64,000 bases of DNA from positions 496,001 through 560,000 of the forward strand of contig CAJZBQ010000039.1 in NCBI GenBank assembly GCA_914767885.1, given 5' to 3'. The DNA is from Blepharisma stoltei (Eukaryota > Ciliophora > Heterotrichea > Heterotrichida > Blepharismidae). A program made the position numbers and the translations under genes. This document shows, piece after piece, positions 10,929 to 20,339 of this stretch; positions within the stretch are counted from its first letter, which is position 1; the number at the start of each line of letters is the position of its first letter. The notes beneath the pieces were generated by a model that was not told where the DNA came from, did not search any database, and was given only the letters and a program-made list of their open reading frames with translations.

Positions 10929-12102
10929 TAGCATGAGCAGCGCTGCACCTTTTTAGGTGGCTGCAGTGCAAGTCCTTTGGATAGATCACCTATTTTAAAA
11001 TTAGTATTCAAAAGTGGCACAATTTGAAAAATCAATGTATACAGTTCCTTCACATTTTCCCCTGTTTTCGCACTCGTTTCAATGTAGAGAGCTTCCATTT
11101 CTGAAGCTCTAGTCATTCCTTCTTCTTGGTTAACGATTCTATCCAGATCGATTTTATTCGCAACAATTATGATGATAACAGAATTTCCTGCTTCTTTTCT
11201 TACTAATCCTATTCAAGATTGCAGATTTTCAAAACTTTCTCTATTAGTAACATCATAAACTACAATAGCTATAGTACTGTCACGGATGTAGCCATGAATC
11301 AAAGATTTGTATTTTTCTTGCCCAGCTGTGTCCCAGAAATGCAACTTAAGAAGTTGTTCATCTTTGTATAAAGTCCTTGATAAAAAAATCAACCATATAT
11401 TTAAAATTGACGTCTTGGTCTGGGCATCGCTTCCAAAACGTAGCCTCGAGCAAATTTAATTATATCCTGCAAGGTTTTGCTAACCCAGAAATGGACACAA
11501 AGCTAGGTAAGCAGTTTCAGCAGCGCGGGAGCCTAGTCCAAGTCTGCTTTCAGAGTTTGATTTTACCCAAAGGGGGAAATTTCTGGAATAATTAGCAATT
11601 TTCATAGCGCGAGCTGGGAGTTACACCTAGTCCTAGAATTTTTCTTTTTGCTGAGAGGACTCCAAATTCCATTTTTTGTGATTTTGTGTGGACAAAATTC
11701 GTGCACTCAAGCAGTAACTGCAAAAGTCCATAGTCCGCCCACTCTAGTGCCGCAAGGCAAGGAGGAGGCCCAAGAGTGAACATTTCACATGTCCCATGGC
11801 GTCAAGGTTCGAAATAAGAGCAAGTGATGCAGATCCTTTTCTCACTGGGCTTATCTCAATCATGGTCAGTTTAGCCGGCGGCGTCGCAAAGCTGAAGAAC
11901 CCTAGAGAGGGTGCTTGGTGACTGTGCAACCAATCTGTAGGAGCCGACCTTTAATTAAGATTAAGATAAAATCAATCCCAATCGTCGCTGTGTATGCAGG
12001 GTCAAATATATTGTACATATACCGACAGATTAAGGAAGTCTTTCCTACATTTACATCTCCCAAGAAGATTACTTTATATTGTACATATGGGATGCCTTTC
12101 AT
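10928..12102 (-). CDS. Rab6-like GTPase split by a SINE-like retroposon; 1-nt frame discrepancy
   Basis: The 5' part (12102 down to 11976) encodes MKGIPYVQYKVIFLGDVNVG with GKTSLICRYMY and TATIGIDF. The 3' part (from about 11384 down) encodes FLSRTLYKDEQLLKLHFWDT with AGQEKYKSLIHGYIRDST, NKID, ETSAK and a CSC end. Together they form a 196-residue Rab most like Rab6 (IGIDFLSxT, PxYIRDST), a Golgi trafficking GTPase. Joining across the insertion by its 8-bp duplication leaves one extra T in a run of seven (six needed), so the gene is frame-shifted as written. Either the homopolymer is a sequence error or this copy is inactive. Confidence 0.8.
11393..11967 (+). mobile_element. SINE-like retroposon in the Rab6-like gene
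   Basis: 575 bp flanked by AAAATCAA at 11385-11392 and 11968-11975. The head (GACGTCTTGGTCTGGGCATC, then CTCGAGCAAATTTAATTATA, TGCAAGGTTTTGC) matches the copies at 19.2 and 23.2 kb. The tail is TTTAATTAAGATTAAGAT. The part CAAGGCAAGGAGGAGG is shared with the 9.5, 23, 25 and 57 kb copies. No protein-coding frame. Confidence 0.82.
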
Positions 12103-13132
12103 TTTATAATTCCATTAAAAAATTGCAATTGAGAAACCAAGAATACATGAGCTGGCCTAATACGTAGAAAATATAATAATTGAAGTTACGGATTTAGGAA
12201 TATTTTTATATTTAGATTAATTTGTTTTTGACAATAATAATGGTAATTATATAACTGATTATTGTAAGAAAAAGAAAGATATCTAATTTTTTCTTAATTT
12301 TTGGTTTCAAAAATTTTTTAATACATTTCACTAATTTTTTTCAGGCGTTAATTTTAGATAGCACTGAAAAATGTATAAAATAAAGTATTTGTTTTATTAG
12401 TGCTTTAGAGCTGACTTCAAAATCAATTCAATAAAATGATTTCCATTTATATAGCTAATAGTGATAACTAATCTCTATTATGCTACTCCAATAATTAAGA
12501 ACGATATAAATTTTATGAAATTTGGATTATCATTTTTCTGTTGGAAAACTTTTTATTGAGAATGATATAATAATTTTTTGGTAAAATATGCTCAATCCAA
12601 AAGGGATAAACTAACCTTACATGATGATTGAATAGTTGCCTGAATTGATGAGGTCAATTATATTCTGAATTTTCATGCTTGCATAAAGACTCCTAGCAAA
12701 GAGCTAAATAAGACTGCAACAAAGAGTCCTTTAATATAATATTTGGATCAAATTCACTTATTTTGATCCAAATTTTCAGCTAACTTTCCTTATGACTAAA
12801 AATCCCTAAACCAGGCAAAGGCATTGCTTAAAAGTCCTTCATTATGCTGGCTTAGTCAAAGGATATGCAAATCACAAGAGAACAGTCGCAAGGTTAATTC
12901 TTCACCATGATCTATTCATCGCTTAAGCCCTTCATTTCTAGCTATAAAACCCTTATAGAAGCTAATCTTGACACTTATTCTTAGTGCAGACACTTTTCAT
13001 CCTTCCCAATATCATCATTTCTTTCTTTTTTCCCTTTCAGTTTCTTTTCCTCTCTCAGTGTTTGCTCATCCTTACCTTCTCTCTTGTCCTTGCATGCACT
13101 ATAGACATTAATATGCATTAAACTATCTAAAA
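12103..13132. other. 1-kb spacer without recognised gene
   Basis: AT-rich up to about 12780, then of more balanced composition with a pyrimidine-rich tract near 13000-13090 (on the + strand), just downstream of the RNA-binding protein gene. No frame of coding character longer than about 40 codons was seen. Confidence 0.4.
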
Positions 13133-13924
13133 TTAACCTAGATGAGTAGGCTGATATAAATATGCAGGGGCTGCTGAGTCTCCTTTCTTTAATTGCACTT
13201 TTAAACGTTTACCAAGGACTTGGAACCCATTAAGTGCCCTTACAGCGTTCGAGGCACTTGTGGGGTTATCATAAGTGAGAAAACCAAAGCCACGACTTCT
13301 CCCTGAGTCTTTTTCTGTCATGATTCTCGCACTTACTATTTTCCCAAACGGAGCAAAATGTGCAACGAGCTCAGTTTCTGTTCATTCGTTTGGGAGATGG
13401 AACAGGAATAAATTGCAGCCAGACTTCGTCTGAGCCATTTGATGAGAATTCGTTTGGGCTGGAGAGGAAACTTGAATCTGGTCAACTGGAATTACAAGGG
13501 CATTTTCAGGCTTTTCCCACTGGGTTTCGCCAGTTTGAGAGTTTCAGTAATAAGGGCGGCCGTCTGAAGAAGTGTACTCAACAAATGTGGACACGAACTG
13601 AGCAGGGGCTTGCTTGTAATCGGCAAGTCGTTCTTCTTCGCCATCAGCCCATCGAAGAGTTATATTTTTCTATATAGAGCTGACTGGAAATTACCTTACA
13701 GTTGTCCCTCCAAGATCACGAATGCATTTTTCAGCTTGAGACTTTTTGGCAAATCTTACATAAGCGCATCCGAGGCCTGAATGAAAATTACTTTTTCCTT
13801 GTTCTTTGAAGGCTGATGTGTCAAGAATAGTTCCGTAAGATTCGAAATATTCTCTTATTTTGGTCTCGTCCCATTCTTTGGGGAGCTTAGAAACAAAAAG
13901 CTTCAAGTCAGGTTCAGAGGACAT
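13133..13924 (-). CDS. RRM-WW-RRM RNA-binding protein (CELF/FCA-like)
   Basis: 253 residues after splicing. The first RRM starts at KLFVSKLPKEWDETKIREYF and includes CAYVRFAKK. A WW domain follows (DGRPYYWNSQTGETQWEKPE). The last RRM has LFLFHLPNEWTETEL and RGFGFLTY. UGA codons encode the conserved aromatic of the WW motif (YYW) and the NEW of the second RNP2 region. RRM plus WW recalls plant FCA and apicomplexan CELF-type splicing factors. An intron at 13670-13699 must be removed (GT..AG, 30 nt); this is twice the usual 15 nt. Confidence 0.85.
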
Positions 13925-14556
13925 TTATTTTTATGCTTTTTAAGAGAACGTCATACTTCCCAAGATATAAATTCATTATAAACATTTTAGAGAGACAATA
14001 AATATATAATATTGTTAGATTCAATTTAAAAGAAGATTACTATAATGAAAAAATATAGAGGAAAGCTCAGAAAACATCAGAGTTTATAAATAGTAAAAAT
14101 GGTATTGTTTATTAAATATTTTGAGCTGCAAATTGACTTTAATATTAAAAAATCATTTGATTATTCGAATTAAATATATTTGCTGATGTAAAATATGCAA
14201 TATATTATATCTGCCAATGCATAAAATTCGGTAGTCTAATCAGTAAATAAGACAGCAAGTTAATAATAATTTAATATGAAGTTAATTAATAATAAAAATA
14301 GAAAAGAGTTTGTATTTTACAAGAAACTTTAACTTATATCAATAGTCATATTAAAAAAATACAAAATAAGGATTGGCAATTTCTGGGTAAAAGAAAAAAA
14401 ATAAAACGCATTATATTTAATTTTTTGACCCTTGAAGAGATATTGTATCAATTTCTCCTTATCGAAGCATTTTTCTTTTAAAAATTAATTGAGGAATATT
14501 TTTATTAAGTGCAAAGGATTGTTTTATTCACACTGATATTAATTAAAATAGATTTT
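13925..14556. other. AT-rich spacer
   Basis: Upstream of the RNA-binding gene and downstream of the next gene. Nothing recognisable beyond AT-rich runs. Confidence 0.4.
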
Positions 14557-17128
14557 CTACTTTAAAAGGCCTTTAGTAATCATTGAGAGAAAAAGACGTA
14601 AGTCTATAAGTGATATTCTAGCCTCCGCCACAATATTTACTATATCATCTAGATCTATATCATCATGTCCTGGCCTTTGAATTATTGCGCTTTTATTTGC
14701 CATCACTGCATTGCATATAGAATTTCATTGTTTTTTAGCATATTCAGGGCATTTTTTATCTTCAAATATTTGAATTAATGCATTATTCATCTTTTTTTCA
14801 TCAATGTCTTCTTTTTTAGTTATCCCAAGATATTTGAATAAAAAGACAACAATATTGTAGAGCTCCGCTCTTTCCAGAACCAAAATTATGTAAAATAAGA
14901 TTAAAGATTAAATGGGCCTTTAAAGCCCCTGCTTTGCTAGATTGCATTCACTGGCTCAGCTGGCAACCTTTATTTCCAACCCAAGACGTTGCCTAAGTTT
15001 ACGTCAGCACTGCCCTTTCCAGCGCCAGATCTGCCCATTAAAGGGCAATTTTTCAGCTGGAGAGACCGCTTTTCGTCATCTATCTCAATTCCCCCTTACC
15101 CAGGTCGTCTATGAAAAAGACTCAGCTGCGATTCAGGGCAAGCCACCACAGCAACTTGAGCAAGTAATTCATCCTGCTCCTTTCGGGCACCATTGATCCG
15201 GGTGCAGCAGGTAAAAATAAGTTGCAAGTGGATTAAACCACAATCCAGAGAGATCGTGTTTAGGCTCTCTCTTTGAGGCTCCAAAAATCATGCCCAGATA
15301 TGTGTTAGTTACCGTCCATGAGAGGAGGTTCGCCTATTTTATATATTATTATGTAAAATAAAGAAAACTCTTTTCACGTCATTTTATCCCCTTCAAGCAG
15401 CTTTTCGTTAATTCCTTTCAGCACTCCAAAAGGCAGAGAATATTTCATGCATACTATATTCGGAGCTAAACCTTCTGCTGATTCAGATTTTAATTGAAGA
15501 GAGCAATACTCTGTTGCTATTGCTATTGTTTCATTTCGTGTCAAAGAATTTTTTAGAATTTTTTATAGTTTTTTACAATAAATAAACCTATATGAAATAT
15601 GATAGCAGTTCACAGTAGGAGTAATTATATTCAATATAAATATTATATCTACTGATTGAATCTCTTTAACTACGTCTTTCATTTTTGGAAGCTTGGCAGG
15701 GGATTCTTCATTATGATATTCACTTGGCATTTGGAGAGTTTGAATTCTGTAATTTCGTCTGTCATTTTCCAGCTTTAAAGTAGGCAGTGAGGTTTTTCTA
15801 AACCCGCCAGTTCCTTCTTTTACTTTAAACCCATTAAGAGACTTTTCTCTGCCGCTTCCATAGGTCGAAGGTTTTGTTTCAAAGTTATTTTGAATTATGA
15901 TTGATTTTCTGGAAGATTTTGGAAGACTTAATTTCATGTCTTGAACCAAAGCTCGCCAACTGATAAGCTTGGCCCAATGATCGTGCACTTTAATTGTGTG
16001 CATTTCATCGAAGAAATCTTTATATAGTTTTATTTGGCTGAAAGTTAAAGGCCAAAGTCCACTATCAAAAATGCTTTGAACAAAATTTTCCCTATGAATT
16101 TCCCACTATCAAAAATGCATTGTCATTTGACATCGCCCGATAAGCTTGGTTTCTTCAATATTTGCAAATAAAGGCAATGTTAAAGGCATATCAGTTTTTC
16201 CATTAAAATGCTGCGTACTTTTGCTACGTTTAACAAGAGGAAGAAATTCTATAAAATTGCAGCATTTTTTCTCAGATTTTTTGTTATTTTCAGTCTGCTT
16301 ACCTTCTTTATTTGGAGATTTGTTTTTTCCCTCTATGACTGTTTTGCCTCTTTTTGGCAAAATTTTGAAAGTACCTCCAAGTCCAGGGTCGAGCAGCGAT
16401 GTGTTTATAATAATCTGAGTGTCTGGGTCATAGCCAGTGAGTGAAGGATCAAAATTCAGCCTATTTCTTGGGCTGACAATAAAGATATCACTTTTTTCTG
16501 GGAGATCTTCAATTTTAATGATTGGGAAATCACTATACGAAGAATAAAGATAATGAAACACTTCATCATAAACCTCATCCACAGAATTTCTATAATAATC
16601 TCTAATAATTTTGCTTTGGGGAAATTTTGTTAAGATTATATCAAGAAGCTTTTTCAGTTTTCAGCCAACAATAATTTTTATGTCTCCAGTTAAGAAATAT
16701 AAAAAACTTCCAGTCTCTTTTTCTTCTTGAGAAGGTTCTCATTGAGCTTTTAGAGGTTGCCGCTCTGAAAAGGCAGCACTTTGAGAGCTTAGCCATTCAA
16801 TGTCTCTGTCAGTTGTTTTCGGTTTTTTTGAAGCTTTTTTACTTCATAGCAATATCGATGTTTGAGGAAGCGTTTTGCGAGGAAATAGACTTGACTTTAC
16901 TTCTCTTGGGACTGAGCTTTGATTTGTCTGATTTTTTAGCTGGCTTTTGAGACTAAAGGCTTTAGTTTCTAGAGAAAATCCACTTTTTATGTGTATACTT
17001 TTTGCTGATTTGGTTGAAAGTGTGAACTTGTCGCCTTTTTTTGGATTTTCTTTAAAATCGACATTTACTCAGACTTTGGATTTATTTTCTGATTGTAGAG
17101 AAGTTTCTGCAGCTTTATCATCAGTCAT
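14557..17128 (-). CDS. Unknown 644-residue protein, interrupted by one retroposon and two short putative IESs
   Basis: Starts at ATG 17128 (MTDDKAAETSLQ). The N-terminal third is Lys/Ser-rich and disordered; the middle has VDEVYDEVFHYLYSSYSDFP; the C-terminal part is helical (NETIAIATEYCSLQLKSES, FKYLGITKKEDIDEKKM, DDIVNIVAEARISLIDL). Only two in-frame stops occur (UAG 16106, UAA near 15571). Each falls in a TA-bounded segment (16063-16140 and 15554-15649) whose removal keeps the frame. The retroposon at 14899-15347 disappears by collapsing its 14-bp duplication, giving FSLFYIILVLERAEL. After all three removals the length is exactly 645 codons. No family was recognised. Confidence 0.68.
14899..15347 (-). 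mobile_element. SINE-like retroposon in a coding sequence, 14-bp duplication
   Basis: Flanked by ATTATGTAAAATAA at 14885-14898 and 15348-15361 (perfect). The tail lies at the left, so the element points leftward (ATTTAATCTTTAATC on the - strand). GC-rich body with CAGCTGG and TCCGGGTGCAGCAGG stretches. The duplication contains several TAs. Collapse restores the host frame. Confidence 0.85.
15554..15649. other. Putative short IES (96 bp)
   Basis: TA at 15554 and 15650 bracket an AT-rich segment holding the only UAA of the surrounding frame. Removal gives EIQSVKNSLTRNETIAIA. Exact ends are inferred from the reading frame because several TAs are nearby. Confidence 0.5.
16063..16140. other. Putative short IES (78 bp)
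   Basis: TA at 16063 and 16141 bracket a segment containing an in-frame UAG and one copy of a 16-bp direct repeat (GCATTTTTGATAGTGG on the - strand). Both ends read TATC inward. Removal gives IEETKLSGLWPLTFSQIK in frame. Confidence 0.5.
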
Positions 17129-17320
17129 GACTAAATGCTATTTATAAATAATCATATTTACTAGCATCTCAAAATTAATTGTTTATTTTCATCATATCCT
17201 TGATTTAAATATTATTTGATCATTAGATATATAAGAAATAAATTTTACAAGATTATTTTGTTAAATTACCAATTAATGCTCTGGTGGTGCCAAATTTAAA
17301 ATATTCTTGTAATGCAATAA

Positions 17321-20314
17321 ATGTCTGGAGCACGACACTCTTTTCAAGAAGTCATACCAGGACTTTTTATTGGCTCTCAGTTTTCTTTGAGTCTTATAAA
17401 GCATATAAAAGCTGCTGGAATTACACAGCTTCTTTCAGTGAACAATTTTAAAGATATGCCAAGCGGTTTTACAACAAAAACTCTTAATGTTGAAGATGAG
17501 ACTGATGAGGATATTTCAATATTTTTTGAAGAGTGCATTGAATTTATTAAATCAGGGAGCACACTTGTTTTTTGCACTGCTGGAAGATCAAGAAGCGCAA
17601 CAATTGTTGCTGCTTGGTCAACCCCTTTCTGGGTCTATCCGGGTCTGTGGATCTATCTGGCAGTCTGGCAGTCAGCTTCTATTTGGTAGTCCGGGTCTAT
17701 CTGGCTCTACCAGGCTCAATAGCTCTGGCTCTACTTCAAGTTCTATAGGGATTTTTATGAGTATTAATAGTGTTTTGTAACGAGAGCCATCTAATATTAA
17801 ATCAAAATAAATATCTTTTAGCCAAATTCTTTTGCTTATATGGCTTATGCATTTTTTTAAAATTACTCTATAATAAGTAATCTTAATAGTTGAAAAACAG
17901 TAAAGGCATATAGATAAAAAATTTATAAAAATTAAAGAAAATTTTAATTATCAATTTATATCTGCTTTTTTTAAACTTACTCCCCCCCCCCCCTCCGTGA
18001 GCGAACAAAAAAATTTTGTTCGCTCACGGAGGGGGGTTAATTTTTTTTTTTAAAAAAAATTTATATATAAATTTTATAAAAAATATTTTTTTCGAAATTT
18101 AAAAAAATCCTAATTTGCAAAAATTGGGAAGCAAATATTAATTTAATTTGCAAAATTTATGTTTTAAAACGCAATTTGTTTAAAATTAAACAGAATTAGC
18201 TCTAGATTTCATTATACTAATTATCACTTATATATCAAAATTTTTTTCCATTAAAATTTTTTCTATTAAAAAAATTTTTGTTCACTCACGGAGGGTGGGT
18301 TTTTGGGTCAAAAAATGGCGATTTTTCTAATGGTTTTGTTCGCTCACGGAGGGGGGGGGAGTTAGGAACAAAATCTTGACATATAAAAGCTAATTATATA
18401 TTGAAAAACAATTTAAATTCAAAAAAATAATTGAAAAATTATGTGGATTATCTACCATATTGCTCAGTTGATCATTAATAAATAAATCCATTAAATTCTT
18501 ATTTTAAATTTTATTTTGCTCATTTTTAAAATAATTTGTTTAGTAGAGAAGGTATACATTGATGGTAAAACCTCTCAAATAATTTTTTCGTCTAATATTT
18601 TAAAAAGAATCTATTTTTTAACTTTTATTCAGTTAAAATTTAATATTAGTATTGAAAGTAAATTCAATTTTTCTTCTCTTATTCCCCTTCAAATCCTACC
18701 TTTCTATATTAGTTATAGTAGCAATTTTGCAATATTTAAGCTAATAAGTAGTATATTATAGTATAATAAAAACATTTTATAATATAAAAATATCTTATCA
18801 ATCAATATAAATAAACTTCTCTGAAAATATTAAAATTGGTAATATTTTAAAGGAGCAGTAATATGCTTCACTTAGAAAATAAGCGATGCAAATTATTGAG
18901 TCTATAAATTAATAAAATCAAAGTTATTTAGAGAGTTTACGAATATTTACATCTTTAAAAAATTTATATCTATTGCTAAATTTTCAAAAATTAATCAAAT
19001 TTTCGTTCAAGATGTGAAATGAGCCTCTTTTTCTATATGGTTATAAGTTTTCCCTTATATAGTCCTGCAAGGGCTGCGGATTATGCCCGGAATCCTTGGT
19101 TGGTGGAACCAACTCAGTGCGTTGGTCTGACCAACTCACTTGCTGATTCCACCAGGCAATAGTTTAAAATATGGCGTCTTCGTCTGGGCATGGCCTCTCG
19201 GCCATGCATACTCGACTCATATTTTAATTATATCCGGCAAGGTTTTGCCATTCTGAAGTGAGCAGGAATGCTAGGTAAGCAATTCTGGTTGTGTGCAGAG
19301 CCTAGCCCAAGCTTGTCTTCGGGGTGGATTTTACCTCGTAGGTAAAGGTGACAAGTGGTGAAAGGGGAAGCCCAGCAGAGTCCACACGACCCATCGGGCA
19401 ACTCCCTAGCGTGAAACCGGGCGTTACGTCCCGGGCTACTTGTATTTCCTTTTTGCCGAGAGCCTACCAGAAAATCCATTTTTTGGATTTTCGGAATGGC
19501 AACTACGTAAGGCACGGCCAGTAACTCACTCATGAGTCGTCGAAGTCGGTAACATCCCTCCAAGCCTGCCCTGGCGAACAAAGCAGGTTGTGCCGGCGGC
19601 CTGTGGGCCCGACAGGTGGAAGAGAAGGTGATAGGTCCGGTTCTTGCTGACCTCCGCGGTGGACGTTAAGCGTAATAATTCTAATGTAATGATTCCACCA
19701 GGCAAAGGATTCCGGACAGAATCTACAGCCCTTACAGAGCTATATAATGGAATTCCTTATTCCAACTTCAAAAACATGAAATTAATTTTGCTAGAGCCAA
19801 ACTGCCAGAGCCAGCTAGAGCCAGACTGCCAAGCTGCCAGACTGTCGAACTGCCAGGTATAGCTAGACTGCTAGGTAGAGTCAGACTTCCATATATACCC
19901 AGCCATGCTGCTTACCTTATTAAAGAAAAGAAAATGAGATTGAAAGATGCTCTCAGCACTATCAACCAAGTGAGAAAGGTTAATCCAAATCCTGGATTTC
20001 TAAAGCAGTTGAAGAACTGGGATAATAAATTGCACTGCGAACTATGCAGACTAGAAAAGATATCCGAATGGTTTTTTGACTGTGATGATTTCGCAGTAAT
20101 GATTTGCGATCAATGCGAGCTCCCTATGGCTGTATATAAGAAGCACACAAACTTTGCAAAAGAGTCACATAGAAAAGAAATAAAATCAAAGCTGAGTCAA
20201 GTAGCTAACCAATATTTTAAAAATCAACATTGGAAAATTGATTACAACCAAAGGACCATTAAAGATCATCTTCACTGGCACGCAAGACCAATGCTGATCG
20301 TTCCAAAGCTTTAA
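17321..20314 (+). CDS. Dual-specificity phosphatase, split by a 2.3-kb insertion
   Basis: 231 residues after removal. The N-terminal part has VIPGLFIGSQFSLSLIKHIK, a typical DSP start, and the signature loop FCTAGRSRSATIVAA (Cys and Arg of the CX5R loop present; the usual His before Cys is Phe). The C-terminal part (AYLIKEKKMRLKDALSTINQ, VNPNPGFLKQL) is the standard DSP tail, followed by an added Cys-rich pair (LHCELCRLEK, MICDQCELP) resembling a small zinc-binding knuckle. The two halves meet if 17616-19906 plus one copy of GCTGCTT is removed (2298 bp, in frame). It should dephosphorylate Ser/Thr/Tyr on a signalling protein. Confidence 0.82.
17978..18362. mobile_element. MITE-like IES, family 1, nested
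   Basis: Starts TACTCCCCCCCCCCCCTCCG with an immediate palindromic return GTTCGCTCACGGAGGGGGG. The body is collinear with the 10308 copy and the right end is GTTCGCTCACGGAGGGGGGG before TA 18363. Nested in the 2.3-kb insertion. Confidence 0.92.
19160..19686 (+). mobile_element. SINE-like retroposon with 16-bp duplication, nested
   Basis: Perfect TGATTCCACCAGGCAA at 19144-19159 and 19687-19702. The head (GGCGTCTTCGTCTGGGCATG, then TTTTAATTATATCCGGCAAG) matches the 11.4 and 23.2 kb copies. The 3' end GTGGACGTTAAGCGTAATAA resembles the 46.5-kb copy. Its target was a GC-rich palindromic sequence within the 2.3-kb insertion. Confidence 0.85.
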
Positions 20315-20339
20315 GTATAAATAAGCATAAATTACACGA

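Larger units (their letters stand above)
17616..19906. mobile_element. 2.3-kb inverted-repeat insertion in the phosphatase gene
   Basis: Flanked by GCTGCTT at 17609-17615 and 19907-19913. Ends have imperfect inverted repeats (CTGGGTCTATCCGGGTCTG at left, CTGGGTATATATGGAAGTCT read inward at right). Subterminal arrays of CTGGCAGTC / GACTGCCAG words fill about 120 bp at each side. Inside are a family 1 MITE (17978-18362), a GC-rich hairpin around 19090-19143 and a SINE-like retroposon (19160-19686). No transposase frame was found. Unlike the other insertions it has no TA at its left junction. Confidence 0.7.

Noticed and set aside
18516-18761. 81-codon frame inside the 2.3-kb insertion, as a possible transposon protein
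   Set aside because: Dominated by Ile/Phe/Ser/Lys with no catalytic motif; fits AT-rich chance.
19228-19581. 117-codon open frame on the - strand
   Set aside because: Lies wholly in a retroposon copy; other copies do not keep it open, so it is not coding.
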